64,000 bases of DNA, taken from the NCBI RefSeq assembly GCF_037969725.1, contig NZ_CP150203.1, positions 202,001 through 266,000 on the forward strand. Direction: 5' to 3'. This DNA is from Paenibacillus sp. FSL W8-0426. GTDB lineage: Bacteria > Bacillota > Bacilli > Paenibacillales > Paenibacillaceae. The position numbers were made by a program, and so were the translations under genes. Below, piece by piece: positions 7,761 to 16,480 of the stretch (its first letter is position 1; each line of letters begins with the position of its first letter). A model generated the notes under the pieces. It did not search any database, was not told the origin of the DNA, and was given only the letters and a program-made list of their open reading frames with translations.

Positions 7761-7988
7761 CTACACGTAGAACCGTTCGCAGTGGATAAGTAACCCTTCA
7801 AAAACATCGCCATCTACTGTTTCCACTCGAACAAGTGCATTAGCATGGCTTTTACATATGTTTGCTATATGATCGTGAAAGGATTTTAAGTTATGCATAG
7901 TAGTTGGATCCATTCGAAACAGTGTTTGTTCTTGTTGTCCCTGCAGTTGTAAGCTCATGGTTTTGATCTCCAGCTTAGATTCATTCAT
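7761..7988 (-). CDS. Small hypothetical protein
   Basis: A 75-residue frame on the minus strand, convergent with the zeta-like gene. The C-terminal part VRVETVDGDVFEGLLIHCER looks like a folded beta-rich segment, and the composition is protein-like. The ribosome site GGAGAA lies very close to the ATG, which weakens the start. No family recognised. Confidence 0.45.
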   Translation of the reverse strand: MNESKLEIKTMSLQLQGQQEQTLFRMDPTTMHNLKSFHDHIANICKSHANALVRVETVDGDVFEGLLIHCERFYV

Positions 7989-8518
7989 TTCTCCATTGTA
8001 TGCAGAAGCCTATAGGGAGTGACGAATCTGTGTATGAGATTTTCTGGGGAAAAATGCAGGAGATCATGGAGAATGCACATCCAGCGTATTGTCGATCAGC
8101 CAAACACAATAACTCGCAGTTCGTTGCAGGCACCTAAACGGTGGACCTGCTCTTTTTATGCCCAAAATCGCAAAAAGGAGCGAGGAATTCCATGAAATCA
8201 ACTATTTATGTACATGTATCTTCAGATCGGTAAGCATAGAAAGAACGGTCCTTCCCAACTTGGAAGCTTCCTGGCATCTGTCGAAGTAAGACTGTATGGT
8301 CGCTTGAACGCTTTGCTGAACGATTCGGAAGTTTCGTAACCTGATTCGAGAGCAAATTTGTATGTATGGAAAATTCATACGGAATGGAGTTCCGGTGATA
8401 GCGATCACCTCTGCGAACACCCATTTAATTTTTTCCCCCACTGGTATTCGTCTATACAGCAGTGAAGTTTGATGAATATGCTCTTGTATCTGAGACCCAA
8501 GGGGAGAGATGAATATCA
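7989..8518. other. Gene-poor region upstream of the phosphonate operon
   Basis: No intact gene seen. A strong ribosome site (AAAAAGGAG) leads to ATG at 8192, but the frame stops after 13 codons (MKSTIYVHVSSDR), so this may be a decayed gene start or a leader peptide. A weak hairpin GCAGG...CCTGC followed by a T tract lies near 8126-8157. Fragments in different frames across 8220-8510 look protein-like but are interrupted. The operon promoter must lie here; I could not place it confidently. Confidence 0.4.
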
Positions 8519-9247
8519 ATGTCGATTGGGAAAATGAGGAAGTACAAGGAGATGTTGAGGAACCCTGTCCTGCGTCCATATTTGCCTGAAACTCATCGGA
8601 TGACGAAATCAAGGACCTTAAGGATGCTGAAAACCCATTCATCCCTCTTTATAAAACCTAATCACGGGAGCGGCGGTAGCGGAATCATCCGAGTCAAGAG
8701 ACTAAGAAGGGGATTTGAGGTACGGTGCGGCTCAAGTCGGAAAATGGTTCGACGTTCCTCAGTCCTCAAAGTGATTCATTCTTACCGGAAATCAAAGCAT
8801 CGGTATTTGGTGCAGAAAGGCCTGCGATTAGCGAAGTATCATGGGGTGATCTTTGATATCCGTGTATACCTGCAGAAGCCAAAGAATCATTGGATGATTG
8901 CGGGTATGGTCGCCCGTGTTGCCGCACCTCATAAGTTTGTGACCAATTATCATAAAGGGGGGCATGCCAAATCTTTGCGAAGGGTCCTCTTTAGTATTTT
9001 CAAGCATAACCATGCCAAAGTGAATGCCTATGAGCGCAAAATAAAAAAACTATCCATTTCCATCGCCAAAACAGTGAATAAGTGGCATTCCATTCATGAA
9101 CTAGGGGTTGATCTTGCCATAGACAAGAAAGGCCGGATTTGGATCATTGAAGCTAATTCGCATCCGGGTCATATGCTGTTTACTCAGCTCTCCGATCGCA
9201 CAATGATCAGGACGATTATGGCAAACAAACGATCCATCGGAATATAA
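8519..9247 (+). CDS. YheC/YheD-like ATP-grasp protein (first copy)
   Basis: The 242-residue protein has ATP-grasp features: the nucleotide-binding Lys46 in FIKPNHGSGGSGI, DIRVYLQK in the middle, and the metal-binding end GVDLAIDKKGRIWIIEANSHPG. These match the YheC/YheD family of endospore coat-associated proteins. It is shorter than those I know (about 350-450 residues) because the N-terminal domain is missing, and it is strongly basic. The start follows AAGGGGAGAG. The next gene, PEP mutase, is 42 bases downstream on the same strand. ATP-grasp enzymes join a carboxylate to an amine, so it could couple aminoethylphosphonate to a carboxyl acceptor; that role is inferred. Confidence 0.8.
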   Translation: MSIGKMRKYKEMLRNPVLRPYLPETHRMTKSRTLRMLKTHSSLFIKPNHGSGGSGIIRVKRLRRGFEVRCGSSRKMVRRSSVLKVIHSYRKSKHRYLVQKGLRLAKYHGVIFDIRVYLQKPKNHWMIAGMVARVAAPHKFVTNYHKGGHAKSLRRVLFSIFKHNHAKVNAYERKIKKLSISIAKTVNKWHSIHELGVDLAIDKKGRIWIIEANSHPGHMLFTQLSDRTMIRTIMANKRSIGI

Positions 9248-9289
9248 GCTCCATATTGATGATTGCAATGGGAAGGGGAAAAGTTTCAA

Positions 9290-10189
9290 ATGAAAAAAAC
9301 AAAGGAGCTTAGAAACCTGATCAACTCCGATAAGCTGGGGTTTATTATGGAGGCTCATAATGGCCTGTCTGCCAAAATTGTTGAGGAGGCAGGTTTTAAA
9401 GGGATTTGGGCCAGCGGTTTATCGATCTCTGCAGCGATGGGAGTAAGGGATAATAACGAAGCCTCCTGGACTCAGGTGCTGGATGTTCTGGAATTCATGA
9501 GCGACGCAACGTCCATTCCGATTCTAATGGATGGGGATACAGGATACGGCAACTTCAATAATGCAAGACGCCTGGTCAAAAAGCTGGAGCAGCGGGATAT
9601 TGCAGGGGTATGTATTGAAGATAAGCAATTTCCGAAAATGAACTCTTTCATAAACGGCCAATTGCAGCCAATGGCCGATATCGATGAATTTTGCGGCAAA
9701 ATCAAGGCGATGAAAGATACGCAAATGGACGATGATTTTTTGGTTGTAGCCAGAGTAGAGGCATTTATTACGGGCAGAGGGCTTGACGAGGCGCTGCGGC
9801 GGGCTGAAGCATACCGGAAGGCAGGTGCCGATGCGGTGCTCATCCACAGCAAACGGCCGGATATTATGGAGATTGAGGCGTTCATGAAGGAATGGGCGGG
9901 AAGATTACCCGTAGTCATCGTGCCTACGAAGTATTATCTGACTCCAACCGACAAGTTTCGGGAACTGGGGATTAGCCTTGTCATTTGGGCCAACCATAAT
10001 TTGAGATCATCCATCAAAGTCATGAAACAAGTATCCCGCAAAATTTATCAGGAAGAGAGCCTTGCCCATATCGAAAAAGATGTTGCGACACTGGACGAAG
10101 TATTCGGGCTTCAAGGGGCAGAGGAACTGCAGGCCGCGGAACAAAAATATCTCCCGGCGCCGAACTCCGGCTCGAATGAGGGAATATGA
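9290..10189 (+). CDS. aepX: Phosphoenolpyruvate mutase
   Basis: It rearranges phosphoenolpyruvate to phosphonopyruvate, making the C-P bond that starts nearly all phosphonate pathways. The 299-residue protein carries the diagnostic EDKX5NS motif ([10 protein letters not shown], 110-119), which separates true PEP mutases from isocitrate lyase-like relatives, plus DGDTGYG at 81-87. I chose ATG 9290 because GGAAGGGGA lies 11 bases upstream; an in-frame ATG at 9263 lacks a site and adds nine non-conserved residues. The next gene overlaps its stop. The equilibrium favours PEP, so the following decarboxylase is needed to pull the reaction forward. Confidence 0.93.
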   Translation: MKKTKELRNLINSDKLGFIMEAHNGLSAKIVEEAGFKGIWASGLSISAAMGVRDNNEASWTQVLDVLEFMSDATSIPILMDGDTGYGNFNNARRLVKKLEQRDIAGVCIEDKQFPKMNSFINGQLQPMADIDEFCGKIKAMKDTQMDDDFLVVARVEAFITGRGLDEALRRAEAYRKAGADAVLIHSKRPDIMEIEAFMKEWAGRLPVVIVPTKYYLTPTDKFRELGISLVIWANHNLRSSIKVMKQVSRKIYQEESLAHIEKDVATLDEVFGLQGAEELQAAEQKYLPAPNSGSNEGI

Positions 10190-11349
10190 TGGACACGAGA
10201 ATTTTTGGAGAAGAGCTCCGTAATTTAGGATTTACCTTTTTCAGCGGTGTACCCTGCTCCTACCTGAAAAATTTAATCAATTATGCCATCAACGAAACCG
10301 ATTACGTTGCAGCGGCCAATGAAGGGGATGCGGTTGCCATCGCATCCGCTGCTTCTCTAGGAGGGCAGAAATCCGTTGTACTTATGCAAAACTCAGGGTT
10401 AACCAACGCTGTTTCGCCGCTATCTTCCCTGATCCACCCCTTTCGAATTCCACTGCTTGGGTTTGTCAGCCTTCGCGGAGAGCCGGGTGTTCCCGACGAG
10501 CCTCAACATGAACTTATGGGCAGGATCACGACACAGCTGCTGGAATTGATGGAGGTGGAGTGGCAGTATCTCTCCAAAGATTTGGAGGAGGCCCGGAAGC
10601 AGCTGATTCACGCCAATGAGCAAATTGCCCGGAATCGACCGTTCTTCTTTGTAGTCAAGAAAGGGACCTTTGACGCTGAGCCTTTGAAAAAGCTACAAAA
10701 CTCCACTCATTCCAACCAGATCATACGGCATGCCCATAAAGACAATCAGATGCCGGCACGATATGAGGCATTAGCCGTAATCAATGCGGTGAAAGACAGG
10801 GACACGGTACAGCTTGCTACCACAGGCAAGACAGGACGGGAATTATATGAAATTGAAGATGCAGGCAACAATTTGTATATGGTGGGCTCTATGGGGTGTA
10901 TCGGTTCTTTTGGACTTGGGCTCGCCCTGAGTCAGCCTGGCAAAAATATCGTCGTGATTGACGGAGACGGTTCTTTATTGATGCGTATGGGAAGCTTGGC
11001 GACAAATGGGTACTACAACCCGAGCAATATGATTCATGTTCTTCTCGATAATAACGCTCACGAATCGACAGGCGGACAGAGCACGGTATCCCATAATGTT
11101 GATTTCGTAAACATTGCTGCTTCCTGCGGTTATACGAAGTCGATCCATGTCCACAACCTCGAAGAACTGAAAGCTTGTTTGCAACAATGGAAAGAGTCTA
11201 AAGGACTTACTTTCCTGTATTTAAAAATATCCAAGCAGTCCAAGGCACAGCTCGCTCGCCCGAGCATAAAGCCTCACGAAGTAAGAGAACGCCTACAGCG
11301 ATTTATCCAGAACGATTCCGTAAAGATCAAGGAAGTGGATGGCTCATGA
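10186..11349 (+). CDS. aepY: Phosphonopyruvate decarboxylase
   Basis: This thiamine diphosphate enzyme converts phosphonopyruvate to phosphonoacetaldehyde and makes the pathway irreversible. The 387-residue protein has the conserved cofactor glutamate Glu46 (AANEGDAV) and the cofactor motif beginning GDGS at 260-263 and ending in Asn289-Asn290. Its start overlaps the PEP mutase stop (ATGATGG), and its own stop overlaps the transaminase start, so the three are tightly coupled. Confidence 0.93.
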   Translation: MMDTRIFGEELRNLGFTFFSGVPCSYLKNLINYAINETDYVAAANEGDAVAIASAASLGGQKSVVLMQNSGLTNAVSPLSSLIHPFRIPLLGFVSLRGEPGVPDEPQHELMGRITTQLLELMEVEWQYLSKDLEEARKQLIHANEQIARNRPFFFVVKKGTFDAEPLKKLQNSTHSNQIIRHAHKDNQMPARYEALAVINAVKDRDTVQLATTGKTGRELYEIEDAGNNLYMVGSMGCIGSFGLGLALSQPGKNIVVIDGDGSLLMRMGSLATNGYYNPSNMIHVLLDNNAHESTGGQSTVSHNVDFVNIAASCGYTKSIHVHNLEELKACLQQWKESKGLTFLYLKISKQSKAQLARPSIKPHEVRERLQRFIQNDSVKIKEVDGS

Positions 11350-12446
11350 GTTCTGCCGTAAAGAGAAACATTTTGCTGACCCCCGGTCCGGCAACGACTA
11401 CAGAAAGTGTGAAATGGTCACAGGTCGTTCCGGACATATGCCCTCGCGAGGCTGAATTTGGCGAGGTGATGGAGCATATTTCCACAGAGCTCACCCGCTT
11501 GGTTGCGGATCCGGACCATTATCAAACCGTATTGTTTGGCGGGTCGGGCACGGCAGCCGTTGAATCCATGATCAGCTCCGTCCCGGATAACGAAGCCATG
11601 ATCATTGTCAATAATGGCGCTTATGGGAAACGGATGTGCGAGATCGCCAAGGTCTATGGAATCGATTATTTAGAATTCAGGAGTCCCTTTGATGATGCTA
11701 TTAATATAGATGCATTAGAGGAGTGCATCCGCTCCTCCGACCGCATGATTTCTCATCTCGCTGTAGTCCATCATGAGACCACAACCGGCCTTCTGAACAA
11801 GGTGAAGGATATTGGCTTGTTATGCCAAAAGTATCATATCAACATGATGGTGGACGCGATGAGTTCATTTGCTGCGATCCCGATTCAAATGAAAGAAATG
11901 AACATTTCGTTTCTCGCATCAAGTTCCAATAAGAATTTGCAGGGAATGCCCGGGGTTTCGTTCGTGATTGCAGAAAAAAGCAAATTGGATCATTTGAAAG
12001 GCAGGAAACCACGAAATTATTATTTGAATTTGTACGCCCAATATCAATATTTCGCTGAAAATGCGCAAATGCGGTTTACACCGCCGGTACAGACTTTGTA
12101 CGCGCTCAGGCAAGCCATTCAGGAATTAAAGCAGGAAGGCGTGGCACAGCGTTACGATCGATACAAGGCATCCTGGAAAACCTTAATCACTGGTCTGACC
12201 AGGCTGGGATTAACCTATCTCGTTCCAGAAGAGCATCATTCCAAGATCATAACCTCCATTCATGAACCTTATGCAGGTTATGATTTTCAATCCATGCATG
12301 ATTATTTCTACAGCAAAGGCATTATGATTTATCCCGGCAAACTAGATGAACTGAAGACGTTCCGGATTGCCAATATCGGGGATATTACGTCCAAGGATAT
12401 CGAGGTGTTTTTGGAATTGCTTGAAAATTATTTAGGCAGCATTTAA
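11346..12446 (+). CDS. phnW: 2-aminoethylphosphonate:pyruvate transaminase
   Basis: This PLP-dependent class V aminotransferase interconverts phosphonoacetaldehyde and 2-aminoethylphosphonate (AEP). The 366-residue protein has the N-terminal LLTPGPATTT, Asp170 in MMVDAMSSF, and the probable PLP lysine Lys196 in SSSNKNLQG. PhnW is often catabolic, but here it follows aepX and aepY with ATGA overlap and no phosphonatase (PhnX) gene is present, so it should run in the direction of AEP synthesis. Confidence 0.92.
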   Translation: MSSAVKRNILLTPGPATTTESVKWSQVVPDICPREAEFGEVMEHISTELTRLVADPDHYQTVLFGGSGTAAVESMISSVPDNEAMIIVNNGAYGKRMCEIAKVYGIDYLEFRSPFDDAINIDALEECIRSSDRMISHLAVVHHETTTGLLNKVKDIGLLCQKYHINMMVDAMSSFAAIPIQMKEMNISFLASSSNKNLQGMPGVSFVIAEKSKLDHLKGRKPRNYYLNLYAQYQYFAENAQMRFTPPVQTLYALRQAIQELKQEGVAQRYDRYKASWKTLITGLTRLGLTYLVPEEHHSKIITSIHEPYAGYDFQSMHDYFYSKGIMIYPGKLDELKTFRIANIGDITSKDIEVFLELLENYLGSI

Positions 12447-12471
12447 GTGAACATGAGAAAGGCGGAGTCCC

Positions 12472-13212
12472 ATGGGATCGGTGACAAAAAATAAATGGTT
12501 GAAATATTTGCTTTTGAAGAAGTATGGCCCCCTTGCTCCTTACGTACCCACAACGAAAAGGATGAGCCGACATTCCTTCTGGGCTCTTCTGCGAAAATAC
12601 CGGCATGTCATTGTTAAACCGGTATGGGGGAGTCGCGGTCGGGGAGTCATTCAAGTCTCGTATTTGGGTAATGACAAGTTTGCCATACACTACGAGAACG
12701 TGAGAAAAGTGATTCAAGGAAAAAAGAATATTTATCGTTATATCCGAAAAAAAATAGGGTCTGCCGATTACATGGTTCAACGGAGAATTAATCGCCCGAC
12801 CATCAACAAACGTCCCTTTGATATGAGAGTCATCGTTCAACGGAAACACCACTCATCCCGATGGGTAGTTACGGGAAAGGTGATCAAGGTTGCGGGCAAA
12901 GGTTATATTGTGTCCAATAATACCCGGAGTAAGGGGAAATTGCTTAGGTTTAGGTCGGGTATTCGGAGGTCATCCATTAGGCGTTTGTCTGTCTCCGGTT
13001 TGGAATCCAAAATCGATGGAGTTTCAATTCTTTCCGCTAGGAGATTAGGAGCCTTTTTTCCCGGGCACCGTATTTATGGCCTCGACATTGCAACAGATCA
13101 GCGAGGGCATGTATCCATTATTGAAGCCAACCTTTATCCGGCCATGTCACATTTCCGTAAGCTAAAGGATAGAAGGGTGTATCGGCGAATACTCTCATAT
13201 AAGAGAGGTTGA
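12472..13212 (+). CDS. YheC/YheD-like ATP-grasp protein (second copy)
   Basis: The 246-residue protein is the same type as the gene at 8519: KPVWGSRGRGVIQV for nucleotide binding, DMRVIVQRKHHS in the middle, and GLDIATDQRGHVSIIEANLY with the metal-binding Glu-x-Asn. It too lacks the usual N-terminal domain and is very Arg/Lys-rich. Identity with the first copy is only moderate by eye, so they may handle different substrates or act in series. It lies 25 bases after phnW and is followed by a terminator, so it closes the operon. A bracketing pair of ATP-grasp proteins suggests AEP is further conjugated. Confidence 0.8.
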   Translation: MGSVTKNKWLKYLLLKKYGPLAPYVPTTKRMSRHSFWALLRKYRHVIVKPVWGSRGRGVIQVSYLGNDKFAIHYENVRKVIQGKKNIYRYIRKKIGSADYMVQRRINRPTINKRPFDMRVIVQRKHHSSRWVVTGKVIKVAGKGYIVSNNTRSKGKLLRFRSGIRRSSIRRLSVSGLESKIDGVSILSARRLGAFFPGHRIYGLDIATDQRGHVSIIEANLYPAMSHFRKLKDRRVYRRILSYKRG

Positions 13213-13289
13213 TATACAGCCAATGCGTTAGGATTGGAAGTCGCAGAAGGTACTGAGCTAAGCCGAGAATTTGTATGTTAAAGCAAAGA

Positions 13290-13323
13290 AAAAGGAGAAC
13301 TGTCATTGCAGTCCTCCTTTTTT
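13290..13323 (+). terminator. Intrinsic terminator of the phosphonate operon
   Basis: AAAGGAGAACTG pairs with CAGTCCTCCTTT around TCATTG and is followed by a T tract. It also lies at the 3' end of the convergent small membrane-protein gene. Confidence 0.8.
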
Positions 13324-13328
13324 ACGAT

Positions 13329-13505
13329 TCATTGCTTTTTGGTAGGCATTTTTATTACAAAGAATAAGATCGATAAGGCAAACAGAGCATGTGAGGTTGT
13401 AACCAATAATCTATAACCCTCACCTAGGTCCTTTATACCGAAGAGAATATTAATTAAGGATACCAAACCTGTAATTATAAGTATCACCAGTGCGAGTAGG
13501 TACAT
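13329..13505 (-). CDS. Small two-segment membrane protein
   Basis: A 58-residue hydrophobic protein with two membrane segments (MYLLALVILIITGLVSLI and, after a short KDLGEGYR loop, a second one) and a Lys-rich end. I chose the start at 13505, preceded by AAGGGGG at good distance; the longer frame reaching 13646 has a Cys-rich, non-membrane extension without a ribosome site. No family recognised. Confidence 0.65.
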   Translation of the reverse strand: MYLLALVILIITGLVSLINILFGIKDLGEGYRLLVTTSHALFALSILFFVIKMPTKKQ

Positions 13506-14146
13506 GTTTAGTCCCCCTTGAAGATTGACAACTTGGTTTTCCAACCTTGGGTAGTAACATCCGCCTAACATGAGCGCTAGTAAAAGCCGGTAAAGAGAAT
13601 GAGGACAACAAGAGTGTGGATAGTTGTTACAGGAATATAATAGCATTCAGCGTTTTATTTGTATATATATGTAAAAATAAACGAGTTCGTTGAGTTCTCG
13701 CAGCTTGAAAAGGATTCTGGGGATGTGGAAACAATGCATTAGGACTAGCATTCAAAAATCAAGGAGCAGATGAATGCTCACTCTGTATACGGAGCACAAG
13801 GTATAAAATTGCATTTGTTGAATCGGAAGAATCCCATGAGTCTATCCCGGCATATCATTGATACATATATGGGAATTTCAACACGACTATACAAGGCTCA
13901 GCTTCTTCCTGAACATTTCGACTAGAACATTAGGTGCCCATTTTCCGCTTTGTGATATAATATCCGTAAATTACTAATTAGAGGGCGAAGATACTTTTAA
14001 ATAATGACTGCTTTAAGAAATTCCAAAGAAAGCAAATCTTTAGTATGCTCTCAGGAATTTTAGTACCGTGAGTGAACCCAAGCCATGTGTCCTGTATATC
14101 CGGATAGAGAATTGACTCACGAACAGACTAAAAAGGAGTAGTTCCA
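13506..14146. other. Intergenic region with one doubtful short frame
   Basis: No clear gene. An ATG at 13770 just after AAGGAG opens 51 codons to 13925; the product has no recognisable features and may be spurious. A TATAAT box (TGATATAATATCC, from about 13953) could serve the gene at 14147. Confidence 0.4.
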
Positions 14147-15073
14147 TTGGATCCTTATCTATATTTGTTTTTTCATGTCTTATCACATGCCGTTCTTGGG
14201 GCAGCAATTGCATGCTGCTTTTTGCCAAAGAATAGTTGGAAGGACCGTATGATCGGCCTATGTTCAGGTGCATTGTGTGGTGTAATTCCTGATATTTTTG
14301 GGGACAGAAGTATAGCCCCATGGTCGCATTCTGTATTGATTGCCCCATTTTTAGCTTTAGGTGTAGCATTTTTGACAAAACTGTTCTATAAAAAGACATC
14401 TTTCAAGTTAATTTGGGGATCATCTACTTTGTCTGTTTGGTTTGGACACTTGCTTCTTGACTATATGGGACATGATCTACCAGCATTTTATCCAGTTAAC
14501 GACAAGTCCTATATTATGGGGGCTATTACATTGGGAGACCCATGGATATGGTTTCCGTTAGTTGTCGGTCTTGGATGGAGCTTTTTCTTAAAAAACAAGC
14601 CTAGATTACCTGTAATAACCTCAATAATATTCGTAGTGATATATTTAATTTTCCGAGTAATGGCAAAAGAGATAATCGAACATAAAGTGCAAGTTCAGTA
14701 TCCTGTTTCCGAAAAGTCATATATAACAGTAGAGCCTGATAGTCATTATGAGTTTCCGTTAAACCCCAGCGAATGGTTAAAGTTCAGGTTTGAAATTATT
14801 AGTTCTCATTATTCAAGAGGTGGGGATGCAGGTTTTTTGGGGGAGAAATCGGATGTGCTACTTTGGTACGATTTTTATCCAGTTGCGCGTGATATTACCA
14901 TAATGAATGGAAAACATAGTTTGATGTATTCGGCCGAGTCTAAAGTTAGTCTTTCCGTTACTGACGAATGGACAGAAGCTGGTCTCAACTTTATTAGGGG
15001 AGAGTATGAGGGTAATCAGCTTACCTTCAAACAAACGGAAAACGGTCAGTGGGAGGAAGTTCTATCGAAATAG
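14147..15073 (+). CDS. Membrane-bound YdjM/DUF457-like putative metal-dependent hydrolase
   Basis: The 308-residue protein has an N-terminal half of about four membrane segments with conserved polar motifs facing them: HVLSHAVLG near residue 10, PDIFGDRS, WSHSV, and HLLLDYMGHD. These His/Asp patterns resemble the DUF457/YdjM family of membrane-bound putative hydrolases. The second half (from about 175) is soluble, beta-rich and not recognised. The start is TTG 14147 with AAGGAG eight bases upstream. The family call is moderate and the substrate unknown. Confidence 0.6.
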   Translation: MDPYLYLFFHVLSHAVLGAAIACCFLPKNSWKDRMIGLCSGALCGVIPDIFGDRSIAPWSHSVLIAPFLALGVAFLTKLFYKKTSFKLIWGSSTLSVWFGHLLLDYMGHDLPAFYPVNDKSYIMGAITLGDPWIWFPLVVGLGWSFFLKNKPRLPVITSIIFVVIYLIFRVMAKEIIEHKVQVQYPVSEKSYITVEPDSHYEFPLNPSEWLKFRFEIISSHYSRGGDAGFLGEKSDVLLWYDFYPVARDITIMNGKHSLMYSAESKVSLSVTDEWTEAGLNFIRGEYEGNQLTFKQTENGQWEEVLSK

Positions 15074-15289
15074 TTTGACGACTGATCCTGGCCTGACGAA
15101 ATTATAAAACGCAGCGGGTAGCAAAGTACTTCCACCATGACATGAATCTTGGTGATTACTCCGTTGTGCTACGTCTGGCGGCTTTCTGCTCATACCTATG
15201 TTCGATTATGGCATTTTTCTTGAAGGCCAGATCTTCTCCTCACGCAATTCTAGTGAAGTATATAATTGTAGATTGGCTGGTGAATCTCA

Positions 15290-15652
15290 ATGGGTGGAAA
15301 ATCCTGGCTAGTGGTGCAATATCCATTGAAAAGTGCAAAAGGCAACCAGCGTGACCAATGGTTAAAAGAGAAGGTAACGGAATGTTTGGAGAGCTCCCTC
15401 GCCAATGCTGACCTGGGATATGTCGATGGTTCAGATATGGGGAGGTGCGTTTCCGACCCCAAAAAGTATGCGCTTAATATATTTTGTGTAGTTACAGAGG
15501 AGGAACAGAGCATAGCTTTGGTGAAGAGAGTTTTAAGAGAGAGCAGGCTCGACCATACACGAATTCAAATAGCCACCATGCCCTATGGAGAAGAAGAGAC
15601 CTATACGCTGAAATATGGCTATAAAAAAGGGGTTGCCGACTTTTCTCTTTAG
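15290..15652 (+). CDS. Hypothetical protein
   Basis: A 120-residue soluble protein with alternating helix and strand character (WLVVQYPLKS, an amphipathic helix, IFCVVTEEEQSIALVKRVL). The layout suggests a small alpha/beta fold. GGTG before the ATG is a poor ribosome site. It lies 59 bases before the polysaccharide deacetylase gene on the same strand. Not recognised. Confidence 0.5.
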   Translation: MGGKSWLVVQYPLKSAKGNQRDQWLKEKVTECLESSLANADLGYVDGSDMGRCVSDPKKYALNIFCVVTEEEQSIALVKRVLRESRLDHTRIQIATMPYGEEETYTLKYGYKKGVADFSL

Positions 15653-15711
15653 CGTAATTTGGAGAAGTAAAAGAGCGTTGGCAGGATGTATAAGAGAGGA
15701 GACACTCATAA

Positions 15712-16338
15712 ATGGGGAAATTATCGTTGGTAGAACAGGTTAACGTTGGGGAAAAGGTAGTTGCCTTCACATTTGACGATGGACCGCACCCGGTATATAC
15801 GTATCAGTTGCTTGAGATCTTCCGCGGCGCGGGTGGACGGGCGACCTTTTTTATGATTGGTCAGGAAATGGAAGCGCATCCAGATCTTGCGGCGGCTGTG
15901 CACCGTGAAGGGCACGAGATCGCCAACCACACCTATTCGCATCCCGATCTGACCAAACTGACGCTGGAGACAGCCAGAGAGGAGCTATTGCGGACAGAGG
16001 AGCTCATCCGAGAGGTCACGGGGGAAACGGCACGGATCTTCAGGCCGCCTTATTTCGGGGTGAATGATGACATTCTGTCCCTGGCTGCGGAGCGTGGATA
16101 CCAGACGATCGGAGCGGTCAATGGCGGGGCAAAGGATTGGGAGAATCCTGGCATCGAGTATATTGTCGAGCACACAAGGCCAACCGTCAGGCCGGGCAGC
16201 ATCTTGATCTTCCATGACGGATACGGGGAGCGCTCCCAGACGGTGGAGGCTGTCCGGACATTGGTCAAGGAACTGGCCGCAGAGGGGTATCGCTTTGTCA
16301 CGGTCAGTGAACTGCTGGACATGGCAGCTTGTACGTGA
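15712..16338 (+). CDS. Polysaccharide deacetylase (NodB homology domain)
   Basis: The 208-residue protein is a bare NodB domain of the CE4 family, which removes acetyl groups from N-acetylglucosamine polymers or peptidoglycan. The motifs are in order: TFDDGP (Asp22, Asp23), HxxxH metal ligands His73 and His77 in NHTYSH, RPPYF at 111-115, and ILIFHDG near the end. No signal peptide is seen, unusual for a wall-acting enzyme, so it is cytoplasmic or exported some other way. GAGGAGA lies before the ATG. Confidence 0.9.
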   Translation: MGKLSLVEQVNVGEKVVAFTFDDGPHPVYTYQLLEIFRGAGGRATFFMIGQEMEAHPDLAAAVHREGHEIANHTYSHPDLTKLTLETAREELLRTEELIREVTGETARIFRPPYFGVNDDILSLAAERGYQTIGAVNGGAKDWENPGIEYIVEHTRPTVRPGSILIFHDGYGERSQTVEAVRTLVKELAAEGYRFVTVSELLDMAACT

Positions 16339-16480
16339 AGCGGCGAACAAGCGACGAATGGACACCATCTTAGGTGTCCGTTTTTGTATTTGCGAATATC
16401 GTCCATGGTATTTACTCGCAAACTTTGCCCGGCACCGCTCTCAGATGATAAGCTGATACAAACTGCATTAGGAGGAGACA

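Noticed and set aside
8202..8642. Minus-strand frame of 146 codons overlapping the start of the first ATP-grasp gene
   Set aside because: It overlaps the well-supported start and ribosome site of the operon and shows no known motifs.
15142..15354. Open frame of 70 codons before the hypothetical gene at 15290
   Set aside because: No ribosome site, and it overlaps a more protein-like frame.
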